A stretch of 64,000 bases of DNA from Isoetes taiwanensis (lineage: Eukaryota > Streptophyta > Lycopodiopsida > Isoetales > Isoetaceae). Both the position numbers and the translations under genes were made by a program. Location: the NCBI GenBank assembly GCA_021234155.1, contig JAJEKV010000011.1, positions 19,234,677-19,298,676 of the forward strand, read 5' to 3'. The stretch's first letter is position 1. Each line of letters opens with the position of its first letter. A model generated the notes under the pieces. The model was not told where the DNA came from. It was given only the letters and a program-made list of their open reading frames with translations, and did not search any database. Positions 10,937 through 22,216 of the stretch are shown piece after piece.

Positions 10937-11389
10937 ATGGAAAAGAATGGGCTCATAGGTCTAGCAATTTTTGCATTTTTTATGTTAATGTTAGAAGTAG
11001 AGGGGAACGTCTTACCTCTTTCTAAGGCTACCAAGATGGTGGAGATAATAAAGCTGCAACAGAAGAGTATGTTGGAGGCTAGAAAAATTCCTATTGATGT
11101 CCGTGAGGTGATTTTCTTTTAATTCTGCAAAATTTAAAGTCTTTTCTTTTCATATTAGTATATTAATTTTAACCTTTAATGTTGATGTAAGGATGTGAAA
11201 TCTAGTGGCCTAGCTTCGTATGGAGCAAATCTTATTCTGCAGAAACATAGGCGTGTTCACCATGGCAACCCCCAAAACCACGTAAACCCTAGAAGAGCTG
11301 GGCATGGTGGAAGGGGGTGGTGGAGGTGGGTTGCCATGGTGAACACGCCTATGTTTCTGCAGAATAAGATTTGCTCCATACGAAGCTAG
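10937..11389 (+). CDS. Small secreted-protein-like gene, copy a (two exons)
   Basis: Exon 1 (10937-11107) starts at the second in-frame Met, MEKNGLIGLAIFAFF, which gives a compact signal-peptide-like N terminus (charged, hydrophobic, then EVEG). The mature part begins about NVLPLSKATKM and has KSMLEARK before the splice donor. The donor is GTGATT here but GTAATT in sister copies. An 84 bp AT-rich intron ends at an AG before 11192. Exon 2 gives KSSGLASYGANLILQKHRRV then HHGN; it then runs into the palindrome centre and reads mirror sequence to 11389. No cysteines in the mature part. Resembles a small apoplastic peptide precursor, but no known family is recognised. Secretion is inferred only from the N terminus. 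Confidence 0.42.
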
Positions 11390-11662
11390 GCCACTAGATT
11401 TCACCTCCTGACATCAACATTAAAGGTTAAAATTAATATACTAATATAAAAAGAAAAGACTTTAAACTTTGCAGAATTAAAAGAAAATTACCTCACGGAC
11501 ATCAATAAGAATTTTTCTAGCCTCCAACATACTCTTCTGTTGCAGCTTTATTATCCCCACCATCTTGGTAGCCTTAGAAAGAGGTAAGACGTTCCCCTCT
11601 ACTTCTATCATTAACATAAAAAATGCAAAAATTGCTAGACCTATGAGCCCCTTCTTTTCCAT
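11210..11662 (-). CDS. Small secreted-protein-like gene, copy b (two exons), facing copy a
   Basis: Mirror copy of the preceding gene. Exon 1 is 11662-11492 (57 codons from MEKKGLIG), with donor GTAATT. Intron 11491-11408 ends in a consensus CAG. Exon 2 is 11407-11210: VKSSGLASYGANLILQKHRR, VHHGN, then a run of six prolines and STMPSSS. Splicing keeps the frame (...DVRE|EVKSS...). This is the best-preserved copy: signal-peptide-like start, GT-AG intron, and an open frame of about 122 residues. The final 20 or so residues come from reading through the palindrome centre and are probably not ancestral. Its product is unrecognised. Confidence 0.48.
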
Positions 11663-11847
11663 TTTTCAATTGTCGCACAACCCATGTAATGGCCTCTTTT
11701 ATATGTGCCTTATAAGGCATGTTTGCATGTATATGGAAGTTGGTGCATGTAAAGGTTAATTTATTGTTAGTGCTACCTCCATGAAATATATCTTATAGAG
11801 TACATTTGTCTGGTAGAACTAATGTACATTTTTCCCAATAAATGATC

Positions 11848-13231
11848 CTGTTGTGATTTTGGCTTGGTAAGAATTAATGAAGTTTCCCTCTTCGTTGCCT
11901 AATGCTATGAAACATTCAACATTTTGCAATTATATTTAATGCATAAAGCATTGTAGTCTACAATGCAACTAGTAAACCATTGGTGATAATTAAAAACCCT
12001 AATGAAGAACCTTTACAATGATAATGATACTAGAAATTCAAACAATACAAAAGACCAATTTGTAAAACTAAGTCATTGCTGCCAAATATAATATATGTAA
12101 AAAAATCACAAAATATTATGATTAATGTACTAGCAAAAATTCCTATGATGGACACGAATAGATGAGTGAAATATACATAGGTATACAATGTACGTTCGAT
12201 CACAATCAGCATCCCATAGAATATATGATGGTCCCCCTAAAATGTCCCTAGTGACTTAAACACAAGACTTCACAATTGCTAGCACAAAGGACTAGCCATG
12301 AAGAGGGAGGGAGGGAGTTGAAGTGAAGTGCATAGTATTCCTTTAGAGCCATCAAGTTCATAAGCCAATTCCATGAGTACAGGCTCAAAACTAAAAAACA
12401 TACTACTCGCAAGCTTCAAATGGCTATCGACATCTTCCTCAACTCTCTCTACTCAAGCACTTCTATGATAAATTGCCCTACCTTAGTACTTGGTAGGCCA
12501 AGGTTGGCATGAGGAATATGATTCCAACGTCTTACTTCCACACCCGACCTATGTGCACTAGGTCTCACTCTACTGGTTGCATGTCTGGGCTTGACTAAAA
12601 TTCCAATTTCGAGATACTTTGGTGATTGGAGATGAGGACTGGTAAACTGCCTATAATATGCTATTCTGACTTCTATAACATGCCATGAGTTTTCTATCCG
12701 TGTACTTATACGAGCTAGTGCAAAAGATCGTGAGAGTTAAGATCTTACTTCCTCGTCATTTCTATATCGAAAGATACCAATCTTTATCGCCATATTATGT
12801 GAGACGTTATTTTGCATCCCAAGCTGCAATTTACATACATAAGCAACATTTCTATACAAAGCCTCTGCCTCTAAAGGCATCATCCCCCATAAATAATATA
12901 TTCTATGGAGTCCGCTTTAACCCCCTTCTTCTTTTTTAACTTTCTCAATTTTCTTCCAAGCATATTCTGCCAAACTAGGTGCCCACAATTCACAGAAATA
13001 TTGACTGTACCGATATGGTATACTAACATCTTCTTGAGGCTAAAATTCCTTATTTTAGCTTTAGCACTTCTACATTGCATGTCCTTAAGGGATTTCAAAC
13101 CACCATTGACCCCTTTGTTCCACTGCTTGATTCCAACTAGGACTCTTGTCCACATGAATTACCAAATATTTGTATGAGTCAAAAATCTCCACCAAATCAC
13201 CTTCATAACAAAACTTAAAATGATCCACCTT
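11848..13231 (-). mobile_element. LINE-E 3' fragment, inverted copy
   Basis: Reverse complement of the LINE-E 3' half. It holds the post-RT coding remnant (GGLKSLKDMQCRSAKAKIRN, near 13100-12900) and the 3' tail. It is cut at 13231 next to a 35 bp scrap of LINE-B endonuclease sequence. The coding remnant has a shorter Lys tract than the direct copies. Confidence 0.8.
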
Positions 13232-13234
13232 TCA

Positions 13235-13269
13235 GATTCCACACAATAGCTATACCTGCAGACGAATCA
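13235..13269 (-). other. 35 bp scrap of LINE-B endonuclease at a rearrangement junction
   Basis: The reverse complement (atgattcgtctgcag, gtatagctattgtgtgg) matches LINE-B near 19638-19672 with about one mismatch. It joins the inverted LINE-E tail to the LINE-E 5' segment. The same gattcgtctgcag string sits at the LINE-E/LINE-B boundary at 17005 and 48985. Confidence 0.7.
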
Positions 13270-15925
13270 TAAATTATGTTTACCTCTTACATTAAATACT
13301 ATATTTGGTTCCACCATGGCCTATTGGATACAAGTCATCAATTTCTAATGTAAACGATCACCATGTAATACATTTTTTTTCTAGTATCGTATTTCTATTG
13401 ACTTATCACAATCTCATGCCAATTTAACATGTTTAATTCTTCGATAAATCGTCATGGCGATCTGCTCGAGCAATTCAATTCACATTGTAGAGGTTGAATT
13501 GCTTGTTTTACGTCGCATATATGTCAGCATAATACGGATTCTCGCCTTAAATATTTTATTGCTCGAATTTAGCCTTCTCAAACACTGCATCTAGCTAAAT
13601 TAGGACACTTAATTATTTTTCTGGGAAATACTACAACCTATTGTCGATTGAGAAAACGAAATTTCTCTAATCAATTAATTCTTGCTTAATTCAGGGTTGC
13701 AGAAATTGGATAATGGAAAGATTTCAGATGCAACAAGCTTGGTGGCTGAAATATTTAAGTGGGTCAGTGCAAAGACACAGGAAATTCTCCTCTAAATGAC
13801 GAATGCAGTCCTACGACATGGATTATATTGTCCTCTTGCATAAATCCAGAGATGAAAATCATCCATGTACCTATAGAATGATTATGATCAGTGGTTTAGT
13901 TGCAAAGCTTTTTGCAACCATGGTGAATATTAAAATTAACGATTTGGCTGAAGCAAATAATGCTAGAGCTATGGGGCAAGCAGGCTTTAGGCCTGAAAGA
14001 TCCACTATAGATCATCTAGTAAAATTGCGTGCAATGATGGACTTAGTTACAAGGACAAGGAACTCCCTATATGCACTCTTTGTTGATTACACAAAAGCAT
14101 GTGACAAGACAGACCGAAGAAATTTGTAGAAAAGAACGGATAGACTTGATGTTCAAGTTGAATTGAGGCAGGTAATAAAACTGTTATATGAAAAGGTTTT
14201 GGTTTAGTTGTCTTTTCCCTATTTTCAAAAATGTGAAGAAGCAACGAAATATCGAGATTAAATAGAGTTGCCTATGTCCTCTACTGTTTGAAATATTTAT
14301 AGACTAGCTTGGGGAGTGGGTTTCACGATATGGAGAAATGGCATATTGTAAGGTCAGCATGTGGTGTTACTATTGCTATATGGTGATGATGTAGTAATTT
14401 TGTCAAGATCTGCTGCAGGTATGCAAAACACCTAGACGCTTCGGCAGACTTTTGTGATAGTAAAGATATGGAAGTAAATATGACTAAAACCCAAATGTTT
14501 GTATTTGGGGCCCTTAAGGTGGATCATTTTAAGTTTTGTTATGAAGGTGATTTGGTGGAGATTTTTGACTCATACAAATATTTGGTAATTCATGTGGACA
14601 AGAGTCCTAGTTGGAATCAAGCAGTGGAACAAAGGGGTCAATGGTGGTTTGAAATCCCTTAAGGACATGCAATGTAGAAGTGCTAAAGCTAAAATAAGGA
14701 ATTTTAGCCTCAAGAAGATGTTAGTATACCATATCGGTACAGTCAGTATTTCTGTGAACTGTGGGCACCTACTTTGGCAGAATATGCTTGGAAGAAAATT
14801 GAGAAAGTTAAAAAAGAAGAAGAAGAAGAGAATGAATAGGGGGTTAAAGCGGACTCCATAGAATATATTATTTATGGGGGATGATGCCTTTAGAGGCAGA
14901 GGCTTTGTATAGAAATGTTGCTTATGTATGTAAATTGCAGCTTGGGATGCAAAAATAACTGTCTACGCAATATGGCGCATAAAGATTGGTATGTTGATAT
15001 AGAAATCTGGACGAGGAAGTAAGATCTTAACTCTCACGATCTTTTTGCACTAGCTCTGGTATAAGTACACGTGATAGAAAACTCATGGCATGTTATAGAA
15101 GTCAGAATAGCATATTATAGGCAGTTTACCAGTCCTCATCTCCAATCACCAAAGTATCTCGAAATGGGAATTTTAGTCAAGCCCAGACATGCAACCAGTA
15201 GAGTGAGACCTAGTGCACATAGGTCGGGTGTGGAAGTAAGACGTTGGAATCATATTCCTCATGCCAACCTTGGCCTACCAAGTACTAAGGTAGGGCAATT
15301 TATCATAGAAGTGCTTGAGTAGAGAGAGTTGAGGAAGATGTCGATAGCCATTTGAAGCTTGCGAGTAGTATGTTTTTTAGTTTTGAGCCTGTACTCATGG
15401 AATTGGCTTATGAACTTGATGGCTCTAAAGGAATAATATACACTTCACTTCAACTCCCTCCCTCCCTCTTCATGGCTAGTCCTTTGTGCTAGCAATTGTG
15501 AAGTCTTGTGTTTAAGTCACTAGGGACATTTTAGGGGGACCATCATATGTTCTATGGGATGCTGATTGTGATCGAATGTACATTGTATACCTATGTATAT
15601 TTCACTCATCTATCCGTGTCCATCATAGGAATTTTTGCTAGTACATTAATCATAATATTTTGTGATTTTTTTACATATATTATATTTGGCAGCAATGAGC
15701 TTAGTTTTACAAATTGGTCTTTTGTATTGTTTGAATTTCTAGTATCATTATCATTGTAAAGGTTCTTCATTAGGGTTTTTAATTATCACCAATGGTTTAC
15801 TAGTTGCATTGTAGACTACAATGCTTTATGCATTAAATATAATTGCAAAATGTTGAATGTTTCATAGCATTAGGCAACGAAGAGGGAAACTTCATTAATT
15901 CTTACCAAGCCAAAATCACAACAGG
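13270..15925 (+). pseudogene. LINE-E (RTE/Jockey-like) reverse transcriptase remnant, copy 1
   Basis: A non-LTR retrotransposon of a different type from LINE-A/B. The 5' segment (13270-13800) ends with a frame that includes SLVAEIFKWVSAKTQEILL, the region before RT. Next comes RT (13803-14129): TYRMIMISGLVAKLFATM, QAGFRPERSTIDHLVKLR, LYALFVDYTKACDKTDR (palm Asp strand) and a stop. After decay over the YADD region (a YGDDV-like block is visible near 14382) follow KTQMFVFG, DSYKYLVIHVDKSPSWNQA, GGLKSLKDMQ and a C-terminal block (HRSGVEVRRWNHIP, near 15220). Several frameshifts and stops make it inactive. The 3' tail runs to aatcacaacag at 15925. Confidence 0.78.
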
Positions 15926-16427
15926 ATCATTTATTGGGAAAAATGTACATTAGTTCTACCAGACAAATGTACTCTATAAGATATATTTCATGGAGGTAGC
16001 GCTAACAATAAATTAACCTTTACATGCACCAACTTCCATATACATGCAAACATGCCTTATAAGGCACATATAAAAGAGGCCATTACATGTGTTGTGCGAC
16101 AATTGCAAAATGGAAAAGAAGGGGCTCATAGGTCTAGCAATTTTTGCATTTTTGATGTTAATGATAGAAGTAGAGGGGAACGTCTTACCTCTTTCTAAGG
16201 CTACTAAGATGGTGGGGATAATAAAGCCGCAACAGAAGAGTATGTTGGAGGCTAGAAAAATTCTTATTGATGTCCGTGAGGTAATTTTCTTTTAATTCTG
16301 CAAAGTTTAAAGTCTTTTCTTTTTTTATTAGTATATTGATTTTAACCTTTAATGTTGATGTCAGGAGGTGAAATCTAGTGGCCTAGCTTCGTATGGAGCA
16401 AATCTTATTCTGCAGAAACATAGGCGT
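15926..16427. repeat. Single P arm
   Basis: One arm of palindrome P, cut inside exon 2 of the small gene where it meets reversed LINE-E 5' sequence (ataggcgtg|tatgcaagagg). Its mirror image is at 49496-49906. Confidence 0.9.
16110..16427 (+). pseudogene. Small secreted-protein-like gene, copy c, exon 2 truncated
   Basis: Exon 1 (16110-16280) is intact from MEKKGLIG to DVRE. Donor GTAATT and acceptor CAG (16362-16364) are both kept. Exon 2 stops after HRRV because the sequence changes at 16427 to LINE-E. One change in exon 1 replaces Leu by Pro (IIKPQQKS). Mirror copy f at 49813-49496 carries the same Pro, confirming that c and f descend from one duplicated copy. Confidence 0.6.
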
Positions 16428-17010
16428 GTATGCAAGAGGACAATATAATCCATGTCGTAGGACTGCATCGTCATTTAGAGGAGAATTTCCTGTGTCTTTG
16501 CACTGACCCACTTAAATATTTCAGCTATCAAGCTTGTTGCATCTGAAACCTTTCCATTATCCAATTTCTGCAACCCTGAATTAAGCAAGAATTAATTGAT
16601 TAGAGAAATTTCATTTTCTCAATCGACAACCGAAATAGGTTGTAGTATTTCCCAGAAAAATAATTAAGTGTCCTTAATTTAGCTAGATGCTCTGAGAAGA
16701 CTAAATTCGAGCAATAAAATATTTAAGGCGCGAATCCGTATTATGCTGACATATATGCGACGTAAAACAAGCAATTCAACCTCTACAATGTGAATTGAAT
16801 TGCTCGAACAGATTGCCATGACGATTTATCGAAGAATTAAACATGTTAAATTGGCATGAGATTGTGATAAGTCAATAGAAATACGATACTAGAAAAAAAA
16901 TGTATTACATGGTGATCGTTTACATTAGAAATTGATGACTTGTATCCAATAGGCCATGGTGAAACCAAATATAGTATTTAATGTAAGAGGTAAACATAAT
17001 TTATGATTCG
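16428..17010 (-). mobile_element. LINE-E 5' segment, inverted
   Basis: Reverse complement of 13270-13850 with few differences. It sits between the P arm and the start of LINE-B. The duplicate at 48986-49495 lacks about 78 bp. Confidence 0.85.
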
Positions 17011-17076
17011 TCTGCAGACACAATAGAATGGGGAGAGATAGCCCTTCGGGAGGGAGATGAACGTTAAGCGCTCTGT

Positions 17077-19375
17077 TTGATGCCTCGGGCTCCGTGCGAA
17101 TCCCAGGCTCGATGGATGAGGCCTTCTTGGAGGCCGTTCTCTAGGGCTTGGGGTTCCCGGACATCCCTTCCGATTTTGATGTATTTATTCTTTGCAATAG
17201 ATAGTCTAATCATTCAGTCGTACAATTCTAGGACCAGAATAGGATTGAGTAGAACAGCTATAGGCATTCATTTTCTTAGCATTTTGGGTTTTGACAGAGT
17301 AGGCTCCTTAAGAATTACGGCCCATAATTCGGGCTACCTCGCCCTAGGAAGATTCAACCGTAATCTTTTTCAAATTTCTGTTCTTGAGAGATTTGGAATT
17401 GAACCTATTCTCCACTGGACAAGTTTCTTTGATCTCCGGCCAGCTTGGTTCTTTAGTGATCTACAGATTCTAGTTTGGAGATACGCAGGCGAAAACTGAA
17501 TATGGCCATCAAATCTGTGAAAATCGGCTCGAATCAACCCAAGAGCCAAATGGAAAAGGAAAAAGCTCTCCGTATGATTGAAGACGATGAATGGACAAAT
17601 ATTTTCTGGCTTGACAGCAAGAATGACAAAGTTTGGGAAAAGATGAAATCCATGTAAATTACCTTTGCTCTAATTCAGGATCAGCAGAGAGCAGCGGCGG
17701 TCTGCATAGAAGTTCTCGGTGATGGTGTTATTTGTGAAACCCTTAGCAAAATGGAAGCCATGGAAAAAGATTATGCCTCTGGTAGAGCTAATGATAGGGA
17801 TTGGGCCTGGAATATGTTCGAGTTACTCCAGGAAATGGACAGAAACTTATGTAAAAGGATAATGGTTAAGCAAGGCCACTCCGAAGCCGACTGCTGCAGC
17901 CTCAAGAACAATATCTTCCAAAAATCCATAGATGAGTTACTCAGTTTGGCAAAAGCCACTCTTCTGGATCTTGAAAACCTCAACTGGAACTCAAAGGCCT
18001 CCATAAAGCTCATCAAAAGATGGGAAGGTGCTGATGATAGAGTTATCGAGCACCACCGTAAGCAGGCTCTGAGCAAGCTCCCCTCGGGTGCTGATCTGAT
18101 CCTTAAGGATGTCTCACAAGAATACGGCATTTATCAGACAAGACTCAAAAAGGATACCGGTGCATGCAAAATCAGGGACTCTAATGGTTATTTCAACCCA
18201 TTTGAGACAAATCAGTGTGACTGCAAGAACTGCGTGGACTTACATAACTCAGGCATGAACAAGATTAGCACCTCTGTTGAAGATCAGAATGTCAGTAACC
18301 GGATACCTGTCATTGGCAAAAGCGACAAAGCAAAAGGTCCAATTCTTCCCTCATATAAGAATGCTTTGCTTAATTTTGATTCTTGTGCTAACCCGACTGA
18401 CAAACCTAAAGTTAATTTGGATTATATTGATCTTTCGGGTGTTCAAGATTCTACTGCAGTAAATTTATATTCTGATAGGGGGTTGCTAATCCATTTTCCC
18501 TTTAAATGCCCATCCATTGGAGAAATCAAGTTTTGGATCACCAAAACCCACAAAATCCCCATCTGTTCCCTGCTCAAGATAGATGACAGAACGTTCCAAA
18601 TCCTCTGCAGGGACAAGTTTAGTGTTACCTACCTGCTAAAAAAGAAATTGGGCAAAATTAGCAACAACGATTTCTATATCATGAGATGGAGCCCAATATT
18701 TACCCCAGGTAACTCTAATCACATTTCTACCTCCACCTGGATAACATTTCCAAATTTGCCTCCTGCCTATGGACTCTAACCCATCTGAAGGCCATCTCGA
18801 GCAATTTGGGGGATATTATTTGTATAAACATCCCCCAAACAAATTTCCCTTCTGTCTGTATCTCTAAAGAAATTGACTCCAGATGGCTTAAAAATATTAA
18901 AATTAAGATCTCAGAGGGTAGAACTCTTAATTTGGAGGTTGTGTACTCCAAGCTCCCTATCCATAAGGTGCTCGAAGAAGCCACTCCTATCTGTGATAAA
19001 AGCACCTTCGTGAAGCCTCCTCTCATCATCAGGCAGGAATGGCGCCCCTAAAAGATGGATGCTCATGCTCAGGCTCAAAACAGTTGTAAAGCCATAACTC
19101 AGATGGACCCTAACGAGAATCAAACGGAATTCACTCTCAAGAATGAGTCTCTCTTTATGGATAACAACTGGAATTTCTTACTCAGAAATGTCAACATGGA
19201 AGTTAAATTTAAAACAGGTATTATGACCCTCTCCTTCCCTCTCAAGGAGGAAAATTCTGAGGTGGAGCCAGAGAGCTATAACTCGGAAAATGAGTTCATC
19301 CACTCTTGGATGCAAGCAAATTACATTAAGAAGGAGGGGCAGGGGACAGAAGAAAACTTATCTTGGACCTCTTAG
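17077..19375 (+). pseudogene. LINE-B ORF1 (RRM/DUF4283-like), broken
   Basis: ORF1 protein binds element RNA. The longest open part (17751-18779, 342 codons) has a Cys/His cluster (QCDCKNCVDLH, near 18216) and then a region of the plant L1 ORF1 RRM-like type: HFPFKCPSIGEIKFWI, LLKKKLGKISNNDFYI, RWSPIFTP, STWITFPNLPPAYG. A frameshift near 18780 moves the rest of the domain (LGDIICIN...) to another frame, ending about 19050; an acidic tail frame follows to 19375. The N-terminal part (17077-17650) is split into frames and matches the more open 48904-48138 in the right copy. Its function is inferred from the domain style. Confidence 0.7.
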
Positions 19376-19429
19376 AGTCAGTCCCAGGAACTCAGCCATC
19401 CAATCCAGGATGGCCAAAGGTAGATACAA

Positions 19430-20090
19430 ATGTTAATGTCTAATTCCTTAAAGATTATTACCTGGAATATCCAGGGTATAAATAACCTCATCAAAAGGGA
19501 GCGTCTAAAGGTTTGTATCTCTACCCTTAACCCTGATATTTTGCTTATCCAGGAACATAAGATTCATGATCCAAACCACAATAAAATTATTTCTAGATCT
19601 CTTCCTCCCAATTTCAAAGTTTGGTCTATCGGTGCTAATGATTCGTCTGCAGGTATAACTATTGTGTGGAATTTGAGAATCAATCTGGAGGTAACTCATA
19701 TGATTAATGACAATAATGGTAGGTGGCAGGTTCTAGTAGGTAATCTTGGCTCTGATACTATTGCCATCACCAATGTTTATTCTTACCATAATCCCTCTAA
19801 GAGGATTATGGTGTGGAATAAGATCAACCAGAGCTTAACCAGCATAGATCTTGACGATCTCATCCTTGCAGGTGACTTCAACATGGTTACAGATAGCTAT
19901 ATGAAAAATAAGAACTTTAAGGCTCTCTTGCCTCATGAAATATGTGCTTGGACCAAGCTCCTCACTGATCATAATCTTAGAATTGCCAGAACCAAACCCA
20001 ATTCTTTTAGTTGGTCTGATCACAGGGCTGACTCTATCTCTACCTTAGTGAGAATTTGTGGACCATTGGTAGCAGGGTGGATAATTTAAT
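19430..20090 (+). pseudogene. LINE-B endonuclease domain
   Basis: ITWNIQG (residues 9-15), LLIQEHKIH (about 36-44), ITNVYSYH (about 117) and LAGDFNMV (about 144-151) are the APE-type endonuclease landmarks in order. A short deletion near 20037 breaks the frame; the C-terminal SDHYPQ block, with the catalytic Asp-His, continues in the next frame at about 20105. In the right copy this join is intact (RADPICC...), but most of the domain before it is deleted there. Confidence 0.85.
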
Positions 20091-22060
20091 TGGTTATACT
20101 CTCTCCGATCATTATCCTCAGCAAATTAGTCTGACTGGCAAGAGCAATCAAAGCAGTAGAAAATCCTTCTTCAAGCTAAATGTTAACCTTCTTGATCATG
20201 AGGATTTTCTTGACAAGCTCCAGAATATTATTAACTACCATCCCAAACCAGTTGGGGACACAGGTTGGATGTGGTGGTGGATCAACTTGGCCAAACATAT
20301 CAAAAGCTGGTTAAAAAGCTGGGGAAAAGAGATTCATTACCAGAAGCATGCTAATCTCTCTCAATTAAGACAAAGGCTCAGCACTGCCCCAGCTGACATG
20401 CAAGATGACATCAAAATTCAGATTGAGAAGGAAGAAATTAGCATTGCAAAGGGTTGGAAAGTAAAGGCTAAAATCAAAGAGCTTAAGGAAGACGAGAGAT
20501 GCAACTCCAAGTATTTCTTCATCAAAGCCAAAATGAAACTCAAGAGAAATCAAATTGAAGAAGTCAAGGTTGGGGACACTCTCATCTCTGGTGATCTTAA
20601 TCTCAAAATTGCTGCTGTGGACCATTTTATCAAAATTATGGGCACTAACACTGATTGTTCTGAGGAGATGATGGACTTATTCATTAATATTAGAGGTAAA
20701 GTCAATGAGGACCAGAACAACCTGATCTCTTCCCCTTGCACTGATCATGAGCTCAATGAAGTTATCTCAGGTATGGATAACGGGAAAACTCCGGGTCCAG
20801 ACGGTCTCCCTGCGGAATTTTTTAAAAAGGCTTGGCGTATCTTAAGCGATGGGGTCACCAATTTGGCCAATGAGTTCAGGATTAGCAAGTGTCTGGATGC
20901 CAGAATCAACACGAGTCTTATAACTCTTATCCCTAAGATTGATTCTCCAACCTCCTTTGCTGATTACAGATTAATCTCGCTCACTAATGTTATCTACAAG
21001 ATAATTGAAGGTGCGTGGCTGCAAGGCTCAAGAAGATTTTAAACACTGCAATCAGCAGCACTCAATCATCATACCTTAAGGATCGTCTCATCCTTGACAA
21101 TGTGGTCACTGCAATTTTAGGATTGCACTGGGCCAAGGAATCCAACCAAGACATTGCTCTTCTCAAACTGGATATCACGAAAGCCTTCGACACGGTCAGT
21201 TGGAATTTTTTGTTTAAATGTTGCAGGGCTCTGGGATTCAACGAGGAAAGCATAGGTATGTTTAAAGCCATTTTGGGTAATTCTAGATCAGCAGTGCTTG
21301 TGAATGGTGAATGTAGCCCCTTCTTTGCTTTAAGAAAAGGAGTCAAACAAGGGTGCCCTCTGGCCCCCTTCTTGTTTTTAATAGTCATGGAGGCCTTGCA
21401 CAGCAGATTGGAAGCTGCCAAGAATGACAAATCTATTAAAGGCCTTTAACTCCCAGATAATTCTCAGGTGGACCAAATTCTCAACGGGCATTTTGCTGAT
21501 GACACTTTTATATTGACAGCCATGGATCAAAGTTCAATTATCAACACTCAGCAAATCCTTCAAGATTTTGGACAAACTTCAGGTTGCAGAATTAATCCCC
21601 TTAAATCAGCTATTCAAGCCAGGGACATTGACAAAGGCACCCAAGCAGCTGGCCTATTTGGCTGTAAGTATAATTCTCCATGTAGTAAATCTAAGATTCT
21701 GGGTATCCCTTTTGCCATCAGAAGTAACGCCTCTGATTTGTGGAATGATATTATTGATAAATCTTATAAAAAGGTTGACACCCTGAATTCTAAATATCTC
21801 TCTAAAAATGGCAGAGCTATTATAGCCAATTTTATGATCTCTTCCTCGCAGGTCTACCAATCTTCCATTATTTTAGCTCTGGCAGCAAAATATTTCCATA
21901 AAGCTTCCTATGATAAAATTAAACATCCCATATCTATTCTGATCAGGCATTATATCAGTAAATGCCACCCTTATAGTTGGAAAGAACCTGAAAATGGATC
22001 TGCCCCACTCTATCTTTTTCCCATTCTCTGTTCCTGCCACTACTCCAAGTCTTATTAAAA
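20056..22060 (+). pseudogene. LINE-B reverse transcriptase, broken
   Basis: Visible RT landmarks: GKTPGPDGLPAEFF (near 20785), LITLIPKIDSPTSFADYR (near 20920), LKLDITKAFDTVSW (near 21163), KQGCPLAPFLFLIVME (near 21345) and HFADDTFIL, with FADD at 21492-21503. A frameshift near 21010-21040 and a TAA at 21447-21449 divide the frame. About 120 bp of the post-RT region is missing at 21876, at a tagctc microhomology, compared with the right copy. Confidence 0.88.
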
Positions 22061-22115
22061 AGTGGATTAAGGCTTGGCTTGAAATTAGACAGATGTACAC
22101 CTGGGAAAAGGGTTT

Positions 22116-22177
22116 GCCTTTTCCCAGGATGTCCATATGTACACAAATATCTATATTAATATAAATACTAAGCCTTC

Positions 22178-22210
<33 letters not shown>
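22116..22210 (+). mobile_element. Tiny poly(A)-tailed insertion in LINE-B
   Basis: About 66 bp plus a 29-nt A tract interrupts the LINE-B frame and is absent from the right-arm copy. It is flanked by aaaagggttt on both sides (22106-22115 and 22207-22216), a short target duplication. The body before the tail (aatataaatactaagccttcaatt) resembles LINE-B's own 3' end (aatataaatagatgccttt). Its first 12 bp (22117-22128) are the exact reverse complement of the target at 22100-22111. Confidence 0.82.
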
Positions 22211-22213
<3 letters not shown>

Positions 22214-22216
22214 TTT

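Larger units (their letters stand above)
10764..11847. repeat. Palindromic element P, copy 1 (about 540 bp arms)
   Basis: The sequence reads into its own reverse complement around position 11305. The ends are gatcatttattggg and its complement. Each arm holds one copy of a small two-exon gene, so the two copies converge on the centre. The loop is the proline-rich end of exon 2. The left arm lacks a short segment near 10829 that the right arm has (tgctacctccatgaa or its equivalent). Confidence 0.92.
11346..16427. repeat. Palindrome E1: inverted pair of LINE-E 3' halves flanked by P arms
   Basis: 11346-13231 is the reverse complement of about 14516-16427, so the right P arm plus the LINE-E tail faces the LINE-E tail plus a P left arm. 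The central 13232-14515 is single copy: the LINE-E 5' segment and its RT. This palindrome shares its left edge with palindrome P, giving two interlocked palindromes. Confidence 0.9.

Noticed and set aside
12300-12320. gggagggagggag tract (mirrored near 15463) as a G-quadruplex
   Set aside because: Runs are mostly three G's over a short length and are part of the LINE-E 3' tail; insufficient on its own.
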